A stretch of DNA of 59,924 nt from Flavobacteriaceae bacterium (GTDB lineage: Bacteria > Bacteroidota > Bacteroidia > Flavobacteriales > Flavobacteriaceae). Below the pieces are notes generated by a model. That model ran no database searches and was not told the DNA's origin. It worked only from the letters and a program-made list of their open reading frames with translations. The position numbers were made by a program, and so were the translations under genes. The stretch covers positions 1-59,924 of the forward strand of contig JANQRC010000002.1 in NCBI GenBank assembly GCA_028284745.1. The letters are read 5' to 3'. This document shows positions 25,714 through 33,460 of this stretch, piece by piece (within the stretch, counting starts at the first letter, position 1; every line of letters starts with the position of its first letter).

Positions 25714-27696
25714 TTAATTGAAAACAGACTGCATTGACAATTGCCTATGCCTATCCAATCCTTCTTGAAGCCACTGGTAATAACTGTTTGGGTCTGTAAC
25801 CTGCTCAGGAGTGGTGAGGACGCTAAGATCCGGACCCAGCAACACATAATAGGGTTGTGAAGCATTTTGAAAGTTGATGGTCTGAAATGTGCCCCACTTC
25901 TCTCCCACGGTCTCTATCGTCTTAACGTAACCATCTGCATACTTGAAGTTGAATTGCTCATCCGCTGGAAGCTCCTTGCGGTCATCCACATAAAGTGATA
26001 TCAACACATATTCTTGATCCAAGGTGCTGAAGATCTTGTTGTCTACCCAAACGTTCTCTTCCATCTTTCGGCAATTGACACACGCCCAGCCTGTAAAGTC
26101 GAGCATCATGGGCTTGTTGTTCTCTTTGGCATGTGCAAGGCCTTCTTCAAAGTCCTTGAAGCAATCAATGCCTAACGGACAATCACTCTCCTGTCCAAAA
26201 ACACTATAAAAAGTTGGTGGAGGAAGGCCGCTTAACCATTGTAGACGATTCACCCCAAACAACCCTAGTGTCAAGTACACCACAAGAGCTATGGTGATCG
26301 ATCCCGTTGCGATCCTAGGAAAAGGCAGCTTACGTCCTGGGCCTTCGTGTGGAAAGCGGATGATCCCAAAAAGATACAACGCCATCCATACAAAAAGTAC
26401 GATCCAAATACCTATAAAGATCTCGCGCTTCAAAATTCCCCAATGACCCACAAGATCTGCATTGGATAGGAATTTTAGTGCCAAAGCCAATTCTAGGAAA
26501 CCGAGGACAACCTTCACTGTATTCATCCAAGCGCCCGATTTGGGCAAGGAATTCAACAAGGTAGGAAACATGGCAAACAATGCGAACGGAAGTGCTATTG
26601 CCGCACCAAAGCCCAACATTCCCGTAGAAAGATTGATGGCCACATCGCCTTCCTCTAGAACAGTACTACCCAACAATCCGCCTAAAACAGGCCCAGTACA
26701 TGAAAAGGAAACGATGGCCAACGTAACGGCCATAAAAAAGATGCCCAATACACCGCCTACTTTGCTTGAGGTAGCATCCATTTTGTTGGCCCAAGAGCTT
26801 GGTAAAGTCAATTCGTAATACCCAAAGAAGGAAAAGGCAAAGAACACAAATATGACAAAGAAAAATACGTTGAGCCATACATTGGTCGCGATCGTGTTGA
26901 GTATCTGCGAGTCTGTATCGAACAAATGAAAAGGCAAGCTCAATAAAAAGTAGATAAGAATGATGAAGAAACCGTACCAAAGTGCATTGCCTATGCCTTT
27001 TCGCCTACTCTGTGATCGCTTGGTGAAGAACGAGACCGTTAAGGGTATCATGGGAAACACGCAGGGCGTCAGCAGGGCAAGCACACCACCCAAAAAACCG
27101 AGCCCAAAGATCTTCCAAAAATTACCTTTTGTGCTGGTTACTTTGCTACTTCCTTCGTTAAGCAAGTATGTGTCTTTAAGGTCTAGTTTGAGTGCGGCCG
27201 ACAACTCTTGGCTCTTATCATCAACAAGTTTCTGAGTTTTAGTTGCCGCCTGGTCGGTAAGTGGTATGTTGAATTGCTGGAACTCGTTGTAGCAAACATC
27301 TTTGCATACTTGATAGAACAACTCTATATCTACTTGTCTGACAGTTGGGTTGGTAAGCGCGATGCGTTGCGTAAACAAAGCTTTTTCCTTGAAAAACACC
27401 TCGTCGACCTCAAACACCTCGCTATACTCGCGGTAGGTCTTTCCTTCTTCGGCCTTGCCTACTAGCTCGTAATTACCTTGTTGACCTTGCCAAGTAAAGT
27501 TGGTGGGCAATGGCCCACCTTCTGGAGTGAATTGTGAATAGATATGCCAGTCCTTCTCGATAGTCGCACTGATAACGATATCATACGTCGTCTCAGATAT
27601 CTTTTCTGCGCTGGCTTCCCACGAAACCACATCATCTTGCGCCATTCCGAAGAGACCAACAAGCAAACTGAATAAGAAAATGATGTTTCTGATCAT
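25714..27696 (-). CDS. dsbD: Thiol:disulfide interchange protein DsbD
   Basis: 660 residues with all three DsbD parts. A signal peptide (IIFLFSLLVGLFGMAQ) leads into a periplasmic domain with CKDVC. Then come about eight membrane helices bearing the paired redox cysteines in LLTPCVFPMIPLTV and VSFSCTGPVLGG. The C-terminal thioredoxin-like domain carries GWACVNCRKMEEN. The protein passes electrons from cytoplasmic thioredoxin to the periplasm, for instance for cytochrome c maturation; the diheme cytochrome at 1.2 kb is a possible client. Its ATG overlaps the tilS stop by 4 bp. Confidence 0.93.
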   Translation of the reverse strand: MIRNIIFLFSLLVGLFGMAQDDVVSWEASAEKISETTYDIVISATIEKDWHIYSQFTPEGGPLPTNFTWQGQQGNYELVGKAEEGKTYREYSEVFEVDEVFFKEKALFTQRIALTNPTVRQVDIELFYQVCKDVCYNEFQQFNIPLTDQAATKTQKLVDDKSQELSAALKLDLKDTYLLNEGSSKVTSTKGNFWKIFGLGFLGGVLALLTPCVFPMIPLTVSFFTKRSQSRRKGIGNALWYGFFIILIYFLLSLPFHLFDTDSQILNTIATNVWLNVFFFVIFVFFAFSFFGYYELTLPSSWANKMDATSSKVGGVLGIFFMAVTLAIVSFSCTGPVLGGLLGSTVLEEGDVAINLSTGMLGFGAAIALPFALFAMFPTLLNSLPKSGAWMNTVKVVLGFLELALALKFLSNADLVGHWGILKREIFIGIWIVLFVWMALYLFGIIRFPHEGPGRKLPFPRIATGSITIALVVYLTLGLFGVNRLQWLSGLPPPTFYSVFGQESDCPLGIDCFKDFEEGLAHAKENNKPMMLDFTGWACVNCRKMEENVWVDNKIFSTLDQEYVLISLYVDDRKELPADEQFNFKYADGYVKTIETVGEKWGTFQTINFQNASQPYYVLLGPDLSVLTTPEQVTDPNSYYQWLQEGLDRHRQLSMQSVFN

Positions 27697-29000
27697 ACCA
27701 ATTTCACCTCAACAATGGTCTTGGTCCTTTTGGTGACCTTAAAACGGTCGTCCAATCGTTTCCCAATGACCCAAACAATCTTTTCATCCGAGCATAGCAA
27801 CCATTGCTGCTCTTTGTCTATCAAGGAATACTTCTCATCACGAAAGAATTCGCTAAGCTTCTTCTTTCCTCGCATCCCTAACGGATAAAAATAGTCACCA
27901 TCCTCCCATTTTCTTACGGTAAGCGGATACTTTAACTTTTCTTTATCAATATAAGCGATGTGTCGCTCGTTGCGGTAATCACCAGCGACTTCGTTAAAAG
28001 TCATGCCGAGAGGACGCTGTATGGCTTTGGTCTTCCGAGGAACTGAAATAGCATTTGTGTCTACCTCTTCACTCAATTCCTGCAAATACAAATGTTCACG
28101 GTCTTTTAATAACCGATGTGTGGCAGAGAACAATTGTTTTCCGCTTTGTGCATCCAATAAGTCCTTTACATCATTCCATTCGGCAAAGCCATACTCATGA
28201 AATAATGCATGCAAGTATGCCTTTTGAGGTTGTAACTGCCTTAGGTAGTTTGCTGGGATCTGATAGGTATTTCCCTTCTTATTGAAAAGTACCACCTCGA
28301 GTTCTCGTATGTGTTTCTGAGCCAGTGCGTGCGTGCCTGAAAGATACTTGGTAGCATCGACGAAATTGGATAAGAATTGTGGATTGAGCTCTTTTAACTG
28401 CGGAATTACTTCATGCCGCAACTTGTTTCGCAAATACTTTGTCTCTACGTTGCTGCTGTCTTCGCGCCAATGCAACTTTTCTTTTTTGGCATACGCTTCT
28501 ATTTCTAAGCGTGAAAATGGCAACAAAGGGCGCACCACTTTATCATTTACTTCAGGAATGCCCAACAATCCTTCGATTCCTGTTCCGCGAGAAAGATTTA
28601 TTAGGAACGTTTCCAACTGGTCGTCGGCATGATGCGCTGTAAGGATATGGTCGAAGCCATGTTCATTGGCCAAAGCCTCAAACCAATCGTAGCGTAGCTT
28701 CCTTGCCGCCATCTGTGCAGAAAGTTTCAACCGTCTTGCTATCGTATCGGTCTCAAAGCTTTTGGTGAACACTTCTAATTTTAGCTTTCTTGCGAGTTCT
28801 TCAACAAATTGTTGATCCTCGTCACTTTCGCTTCCTCTTAGCTTAAAGTTACAATGCGCCAATGCGAAGTTCAGCTTCAAACGATGACAAAGCATGGTCA
28901 ACATCACACTATCTACCCCTCCGCTGATAGCCAACAGTAGCTTTTTTTCCAGAAGAAAGGGAAGTTGATCCTGAAGATGTTTCTGAAAGAGGGACAGCAT
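27693..29000 (-). CDS. tilS: tRNA(Ile)-lysidine synthase TilS
   Basis: 435 residues. The PP-loop motif SGGVDS lies at residues 26-31. LAHCNFKLRGSESDEDQ, TAHHADDQLETFLINLSRGT and the C-terminal domain with RKWEDGDYFYPLGMRGKKKL, whose last part is typical of TilS, confirm it. It puts lysine onto cytidine 34 of the AUA-reading tRNA(Ile), an essential step. It is translated just after the hydrolase gene (9 bp gap) and overlaps dsbD. Confidence 0.94.
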   Translation of the reverse strand: MLSLFQKHLQDQLPFLLEKKLLLAISGGVDSVMLTMLCHRLKLNFALAHCNFKLRGSESDEDQQFVEELARKLKLEVFTKSFETDTIARRLKLSAQMAARKLRYDWFEALANEHGFDHILTAHHADDQLETFLINLSRGTGIEGLLGIPEVNDKVVRPLLPFSRLEIEAYAKKEKLHWREDSSNVETKYLRNKLRHEVIPQLKELNPQFLSNFVDATKYLSGTHALAQKHIRELEVVLFNKKGNTYQIPANYLRQLQPQKAYLHALFHEYGFAEWNDVKDLLDAQSGKQLFSATHRLLKDREHLYLQELSEEVDTNAISVPRKTKAIQRPLGMTFNEVAGDYRNERHIAYIDKEKLKYPLTVRKWEDGDYFYPLGMRGKKKLSEFFRDEKYSLIDKEQQWLLCSDEKIVWVIGKRLDDRFKVTKRTKTIVEVKLV

Positions 29001-29009
29001 GTTACAAAA

Positions 29010-29840
29010 TTACTTCAAACGGTTATTGGTCCATGTGGTGATCGTTTTCATTGCCTTGTCTTGCTCTAGATCGTTATGAAGTTCGTGATAGCCATCATCA
29101 AAAAGATGCAATTCTGAATTTGGGGCAGCTTCGTCAAACTGGATCGTTGCCTTGTGGTCTATAATGCGGTCACCTGTTCCGTGAAGCAGTAGCGTGGGCA
29201 ACAACAATTCTGAGGCATTGGCAATGGCCCATTCGCCGGCATCCATGATCGGAAACGAGAACATCGGACTCACCTTGTCGTGTACCAACGGGTCTTGTTC
29301 ATATGTCTCCACTTCTTGAGGAATGCGGGAAATGGCAGCAGATTCTAAACCGGAAGATAATGTGAGCGATGGTAGTAGCCCCAGTAGCATCTTGCCCAGG
29401 CCCATCTTCCATGCAGGCGGTTTGAAGGCCAACCGCAAATAAGGGCTCGTGGCGATCACGCCTGCCAACTTTGGGTCTTTTCGAAGGACGTAATTCAACA
29501 CCAGGTTTCCACCCATACTATGTCCATAAAGAAAAATTGGAAGTACAGGAAATTCATCTTCTACCTTGTGAATAATGCTCCCCAAAATGTATAGCAACGC
29601 ATCGTAACTTGGGCAATGACCGCGTTTCCCCTCGGTCTTTCCGTGGCCAAAGTTGTCATAGGTGATCACTGCCAGGTCTTGCCCAATAAGCTTTGGCACC
29701 ACAAAGTCGGCATAGCGGCCCGAGTGCTCTCCAAGGCCGTGCACCAGGATCACAACAGCCCTAGGCGCTTTTGGTTGCCATTGCTGACCAAAAAACCGTG
29801 TGTGATGTTGCTCGAAAGAGAACTCTTTATGGTTGCTCAC
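29010..29840 (-). CDS. Alpha/beta hydrolase, monoacylglycerol lipase-like
   Basis: 276 residues. The serine hydrolase motif is YGHSMGGNLVLNY, preceded by LVHGLGEHSGRYAD, which belongs to the lysophospholipase/monoglyceride lipase group (Hydrolase_4). The acid and histidine of the triad fit LLLHGTGDRIIDH and DDGYHELHND. No signal peptide is seen, so it probably acts in the cytoplasm on lipid esters. It is first of the minus-strand group hydrolase-tilS-dsbD. Confidence 0.87.
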   Translation of the reverse strand: MSNHKEFSFEQHHTRFFGQQWQPKAPRAVVILVHGLGEHSGRYADFVVPKLIGQDLAVITYDNFGHGKTEGKRGHCPSYDALLYILGSIIHKVEDEFPVLPIFLYGHSMGGNLVLNYVLRKDPKLAGVIATSPYLRLAFKPPAWKMGLGKMLLGLLPSLTLSSGLESAAISRIPQEVETYEQDPLVHDKVSPMFSFPIMDAGEWAIANASELLLPTLLLHGTGDRIIDHKATIQFDEAAPNSELHLFDDGYHELHNDLEQDKAMKTITTWTNNRLK

Positions 29841-29903
29841 AGAGTTATTGAATGATTGGTTGCTCTAAATATAGGAAAAATCAGATTTGCAAATAGTTGA
29901 AAA

Positions 29904-29980
29904 CTACCTCCATCCTTGCCAGCGGCAAGGTAGCCTTCCTCAAAGGACGAATTATCTCCTCGAGGAGACCGTAGGAGGTG
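29904..29980. repeat. Compound palindromic repeat at the pabB 3' end
   Basis: Outer arms ACCTCC (29906-29911) and GGAGGT (29974-29979) enclose a perfect hairpin CCTTGCC-AGC-GGCAAGG (29914-29930), a TCCT-CAA-AGGA stem and the palindrome CTCCTCGAGGAG (29956-29967). It ends directly at the pabB stop codon (29981). The right half resembles the repeat found inside pabB at 30811-30852. Downstream of pabB it may end or stabilise that transcript. Confidence 0.6.
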
Positions 29981-31294
29981 TCACCAACGTTCCAAGACCT
30001 CACGCATGGCTTTGGCCTTCAATAAACACTCTTCGTATTCTTTCTGTGGGATCGATCTTGCGGTAATGGCACCGCCCACGGAATAAGAGACATATCTTTT
30101 GACGTGATTGTACAGAATACTTCGTATCACCACATTGAAATCGAAATCCCCTTCTGCAGTGAAATAACCAACAGCACCCGAATACAGCCCGCGCTTTGTC
30201 TCCTCTAAAGCCTCAATGATCCGCATGGCCGATACTTTAGGGGCACCTGTCATACTTCCCATGGGAAAACAACTTTTAATCACTGTTACCGGAGAAATTT
30301 CTTCCGAAACCTCTGAGACCACGGTGGAGACCATCTGATGCACTTGATCGAACGTGTAGACCTTGCACAGCTCTTCAACCGATACACTTCCCTTTGTAGC
30401 AGTTCTAGACAAGTCGTTTCGCACCAGGTCTACGATCATGATATTTTCTGAGCGCTCCTTCTGATCATTTCCCAAGGCTTCACGCAGCTGTTGGTCTGCT
30501 TCAATATCTCTCGAACGCTTAGCAGTTCCTTTGATAGGCTGAGAGATGACCTTGCGTCCCTGCTTTCGTAAGAAACGCTCTGGCGATGCTGATAGAAGAT
30601 AGGCATCTTCAAGCTTCACGAACGTGGCAAAGGGTGGTTTTGAAATAGCATTCAGGTGGGCATATGTTTGCAATGGGTCTATCTGTGAATCCTCAGTATA
30701 GAATTCTTGGCAGAAGTTGGCCTCGTAGATATCACCTCGATGAATATGCGCCAACAATCGCTTTAATCTCGAGAAATATTCGTCTTTGTGAATGCGCAAC
30801 TTTATTTTGACACTCCCTCCTTGAGGAGGGTGGCCCGAAGAGACGGGAGGTGTTTTTGACAAAGCCATGATTGCTTGTACATCACCCATCAATTCATCTT
30901 CGACCATGCGCAGATAGTGTACCTCTAGTTCTTTACCTTGAAGCAAGAACAGTTTTTTGGGCTGAAAGAAATAGAGTTCAGGAAACTGTAGACCGTCAAA
31001 GTTTTCAGAGGAGAGCGCTTCTAAATCATTTTTCAAGTCATAACTCAAATAACCGAACAACCAATCTGTGGCAAGCTCCTGATATTCCTGAAGTTTCTCA
31101 AAGGCATTCACATGGTCGGTCTTCAAAGCCGTAAAAGCATCTGCGGCCAATATAGCATCATAACTAGCATACTGTTGCTCATGATCATTAGAGTCTAGCC
31201 AGACGACCTCTTCAAACTGCTGCGCCCATGACAACAATTGAAATTTAACAGTTTTAGGGTCTTCAATTTGAAACTTCTTCGAAATTCGCAGCAT
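29981..31294 (-). CDS. pabB: Aminodeoxychorismate synthase component I PabB
   Basis: 437 residues. It aminates chorismate for folate synthesis. The chorismate-binding domain is clear: RGDIYEANFCQEFY, SASPERFLR, QPIKGTAKRSRD, ENIMIVDLVRNDLSR, PMGSMTGAPKVSAM, GLYSGAVGYF and VGGAITARS. An N-terminal domain of about 145 residues precedes it. Between the two, residues about 148-162 (TPPVSSGHPPQGGS) are encoded by a palindromic repeat and look like an inserted linker. The gene is divergent from the arginine operon. Confidence 0.9.
   Translation of the reverse strand: MLRISKKFQIEDPKTVKFQLLSWAQQFEEVVWLDSNDHEQQYASYDAILAADAFTALKTDHVNAFEKLQEYQELATDWLFGYLSYDLKNDLEALSSENFDGLQFPELYFFQPKKLFLLQGKELEVHYLRMVEDELMGDVQAIMALSKTPPVSSGHPPQGGSVKIKLRIHKDEYFSRLKRLLAHIHRGDIYEANFCQEFYTEDSQIDPLQTYAHLNAISKPPFATFVKLEDAYLLSASPERFLRKQGRKVISQPIKGTAKRSRDIEADQQLREALGNDQKERSENIMIVDLVRNDLSRTATKGSVSVEELCKVYTFDQVHQMVSTVVSEVSEEISPVTVIKSCFPMGSMTGAPKVSAMRIIEALEETKRGLYSGAVGYFTAEGDFDFNVVIRSILYNHVKRYVSYSVGGAITARSIPQKEYEECLLKAKAMREVLERW
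30811..30852. repeat. Palindromic repeat inserted in frame inside pabB
   Basis: CCCTCC-TTGA-GGAGGG (30815-30830) and CCCG-AAGAGA-CGGG (30834-30847) form two adjacent perfect hairpins, bordered by CACTCCC and GGGAGGTG. The same CTCCT(C/T)GAGGAG ... GGAGGTGT order is seen in the repeat at 29904-29980. On the minus strand it is translated as TPPVSSGHPPQGGS in the PabB linker without breaking the frame. Confidence 0.65.
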
Positions 31295-31339
31295 AAATTG
31301 AGAAAACGATAATTTTCAGCTAAATTTTATGAAAGAAGG

Positions 31340-31369
31340 TTGCCTGTTTCATTTTTTTTGCAACCTTTG
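31340..31369 (+). promoter_or_regulatory. Candidate promoter of the arginine operon
   Basis: TTG at 31340-31342, a 19-base spacer, then AACCTTTG at 31362-31369. Spacing and all but the first base of the -7 box agree with TTG-N17 to 23-TAnnTTTG. It would start transcription just before the leader peptide ATG at 31378. Confidence 0.4.
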
Positions 31370-31377
31370 TTTCAACA

Positions 31378-31458
31378 ATGAGCGCAAATATACACATAGC
31401 ACTACAACTTCAGAGTCGAATCGCGACTCCATTGCGTCGTTTCCCCCGTCGCCCGTAA
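31378..31458 (+). CDS. argL: Arginine leader peptide (attenuator ORF)
   Basis: A 26-codon frame, ATG to TAA, too short for usual gene finders. It opens MSANIHIALQL and ends LRRFPRRP. Five of 26 codons encode arginine (CGA 31417, CGT CGT 31435-31440, CGT CGC 31447-31452), four of them in the last seven residues, right before the stop. It lies between pabB and the arginine operon, 88 bp before the first operon gene, and is followed by mutually exclusive hairpins and a T run. This is the layout of a ribosome-controlled attenuator, as in his, trp and leu leaders. The symbol is descriptive; translation is unproven. Confidence 0.7.
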   Translation: MSANIHIALQLQSRIATPLRRFPRRP

Positions 31459-31493
31459 GGGTGCATTTCTGTTATTGGAGCCCAGATGCGTTC
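31450..31493 (+). promoter_or_regulatory. Protector and antiterminator hairpins of the arginine leader
   Basis: Segment 1, CGCCC (31450-31454), overlaps the last arginine codons and pairs with segment 2a, GGGTG (31459-31463), around a GTAA loop containing the stop codon. Segment 2, 31459-31471, can instead pair with segment 3, CAGATGCGTTC (31483-31493): 11 pairs, three of them G-U, with a two-base bulge. This second pairing encloses GGAGCC (31477-31482) in its loop and takes the loop bases of the terminator, so the two cannot form together. A ribosome stalled on the last Arg codons would cover segment 1 and favour the antiterminator. Confidence 0.55.
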
Positions 31494-31506
31494 GGCTTCG
31501 TTTTTT
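31477..31506 (+). terminator. Attenuator terminator upstream of the arginine operon
   Basis: GGAGCC (31477-31482) pairs with GGCTTC (31494-31499), six pairs including one G-U, around an 11-base loop, followed by G and six T (31501-31506). It stands 41 bp before the start of the first operon gene, so it would stop transcription before the operon unless the alternative hairpin forms. The stem is modest in strength. Confidence 0.6.
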
Positions 31507-31546
31507 CAAAGACTGAATTTTCAATTTTTCACAAAACATCGAAACG

Positions 31547-32167
31547 ATGGACATTGTCGTTGCACAAAAAAACCATATCAAATACGCAAAGCTCATTTGC
31601 GACACCATTGCCGAATCGGCCAAACAACGTGGTACCGGGATTGCCAAACGCACCCCAGAATACATCATTGGCAAGATCGAAAAAGGCAATGCAGTGATTG
31701 CCCTAGTAGGCGATACATTCGCTGGCTTCTGCTATATCGAGACCTGGGGGCACGGAAAGTACGTAGCCCACTCAGGCTTAATTGTAGCCCCAAACTTTAG
31801 AGGGCTTGGTCTTGCCAGAAAGATCAAGCAGCGGATCTTTGAGCACTCAAGAGAAAAGTTTCCCGAGGCTAAAGTATTTGGCATCACTACTGGGCTGGCA
31901 GTAATGAAGATCAACTATGAGTTAGGCTACAAACCTGTGACCTTCTCTGAACTTACCGATGACCCGCAGTTTTGGAAAGGCTGTCAAACATGTAAGAACT
32001 ACGATGTGCTTACCCGAACAGAACAAAGAATGTGTCTCTGCACTGGGATGCTCTACGACCCTAAAAAGGCAATGACATCACGCAAACATCCCTATAATAA
32101 AAAAGTGCTTCAACGATTGAAGAACATCAAACAAAATCTCTTCTTAAAAAAGAAAAAATCATCATGA
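31547..32167 (+). CDS. GNAT-family acyltransferase, candidate N-acylglutamate synthase
   Basis: 206 residues. The acyl-CoA binding motif of GNAT enzymes is NFRGLGLARKIK (R85 to A90). Residues C146, C149, C163 and C165 (KGCQTCKN and RMCLCTG) form a four-cysteine group near the C-terminus that may bind a metal; this is not usual for GNAT proteins. It is the first gene of the arginine operon and overlaps argG by 4 bp. No other enzyme for the first step, acylation of glutamate, is in the operon, so this is the candidate for it, using acetyl- or succinyl-CoA. That role is inference from position and fold. Confidence 0.8.
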   Translation: MDIVVAQKNHIKYAKLICDTIAESAKQRGTGIAKRTPEYIIGKIEKGNAVIALVGDTFAGFCYIETWGHGKYVAHSGLIVAPNFRGLGLARKIKQRIFEHSREKFPEAKVFGITTGLAVMKINYELGYKPVTFSELTDDPQFWKGCQTCKNYDVLTRTEQRMCLCTGMLYDPKKAMTSRKHPYNKKVLQRLKNIKQNLFLKKKKSS

Positions 32168-33354
32168 GCAAAAAATTGGTACTTGCTTACAGCGGCGGAC
32201 TGGACACTTCTTACTGTGTAAAATACTTGACCAAAGAGCATGGGTTTGAGGTGCACGCTATCAGTGTGAACACCGGCGGGTTCTCAGAAGAAGAAATCCA
32301 ACGAAATAAAGAAAAGGCACTTCAGCTAGGCGCTTGTTCATATAAGAACATAGACGCGATACAGACTTTTTATGATAAAGTCGTAAAATATTTGATCTAT
32401 GGAAATGTGCTGAAGAACAACACCTATCCGCTGTCGGTAAGTGCCGAGCGTATCGTACAAGCTGTAGAGATCGTCAACTTTGCGAGGCACATCGATGCAG
32501 ACGCCATCGCTCACGGAAGTACTGGCGCAGGCAATGATCAGGTTCGGTTCGATATGATATTCCAAATACTCGCACCAGAGATTGAGATCATCACACCAAT
32601 TAGAGACCATAGGCTCTCAAGAGAAGACGAGATCCAGTACTTGAAAGAGAGTGGCTTTGAATATTCTTGGGAAAAGGCAAAGTATTCCGTGAATCAAGGT
32701 TTGTGGGGCACTAGTGTGGGTGGTGATGAAACGCTTACCTCGCACCTTCCGCTGCCAGAGGAAGCCTATCCTAGCCCATTGGAAAAGCAAGGCTCAGAAA
32801 AAGTGAAGCTCACCTTCACTAAAGGCGAGTTGACAGCCATCGATGATGAAGCTGGAGATCCTGTGGAAAATATTGAAAAGTTACAGTCTATCGCTGCCAA
32901 ATATGCCATCGGTAGAGACATCCATGTGGGTGACACGATCATCGGAATCAAAGGTCGCGTAGGATTTGAGGCGGCGGCTCCTATGACCATCATCAAGGCG
33001 CATCATCTGCTTGAAAAACATGTATTGACCAAATGGCAGCAACACCACAAGGAGCAACTGGCCAATTGGTATGGCATGTTGCTGCACGAAGGGCAATATT
33101 TAGATGAGGTGATGCGAAACATAGAAGTCTTCTTGGAAGACACTCAAAAGAATGTAACTGGTGAGGTCGTTGTGAGCTTACATCCCTATCGCTTCACATT
33201 AGATGGCATCATATCCAAGCACGACCTCATGAATGCCTCCTTTGGAAGCTACGGCGAGATGAACAAAGGCTGGACGGCCGAAGAAGCCAAAGGATTCATC
33301 AAACTTTCCGCAAATCAGAATAAGATATTTCAAGCGGTTAACAGTAAGCTGTAA
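32164..33354 (+). CDS. argG: Argininosuccinate synthase
   Basis: 396 residues, normal length. The ATP pyrophosphatase loop reads LAYSGGLDTSYCVKYL, followed by AHGSTGAGNDQVRFD and SVNQGLWGTSVGGDE-type blocks. It joins citrulline and aspartate using ATP, the step before the lyase ArgH at the operon's end. Its ATG overlaps the acyltransferase stop by 4 bp. After it comes a 106-bp spacer that is similar to the one before argD. Confidence 0.94.
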   Translation: MSKKLVLAYSGGLDTSYCVKYLTKEHGFEVHAISVNTGGFSEEEIQRNKEKALQLGACSYKNIDAIQTFYDKVVKYLIYGNVLKNNTYPLSVSAERIVQAVEIVNFARHIDADAIAHGSTGAGNDQVRFDMIFQILAPEIEIITPIRDHRLSREDEIQYLKESGFEYSWEKAKYSVNQGLWGTSVGGDETLTSHLPLPEEAYPSPLEKQGSEKVKLTFTKGELTAIDDEAGDPVENIEKLQSIAAKYAIGRDIHVGDTIIGIKGRVGFEAAAPMTIIKAHHLLEKHVLTKWQQHHKEQLANWYGMLLHEGQYLDEVMRNIEVFLEDTQKNVTGEVVVSLHPYRFTLDGIISKHDLMNASFGSYGEMNKGWTAEEAKGFIKLSANQNKIFQAVNSKL

Positions 33355-33422
33355 GCAACATTAAAAAATCAAAACCAAGTTCCAAAAATCTAACCATCCA
33401 ACAATCTAAGAATCTAACAAGC

Positions 33423-33453
33423 AACTTTAAACTTTTCAATTGAAACTTTAAAC
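33423..33453 (+). repeat. Duplicated spacer element before argC
   Basis: AACTTTAAAC occurs at 33423-33432 and again at 33444-33453, a period of 21 bp (two helix turns), with the palindrome TTTCAATTGAAA between. It ends 7 bp before the argC ATG. The same pair with the same period stands before argD at 35397-35427, and similarity extends about 50 bp further upstream (ATCTAAGAATC). It may be an operator or a copied spacer. Confidence 0.5.
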
Positions 33454-33460
33454 CACAAAA

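Noticed and set aside
25632-25865. A 77-residue frame on the minus strand across the dsbD 3' end
   Set aside because: Most of it is a frame shadow of dsbD; only the separate tail at 25468-25680 shows a protein-like reading.
33423-33453. An ArgR box before argC
   Set aside because: The palindrome TTTCAATTGAAA does not fit the usual ArgR box form well; it is reported only as part of a repeat.
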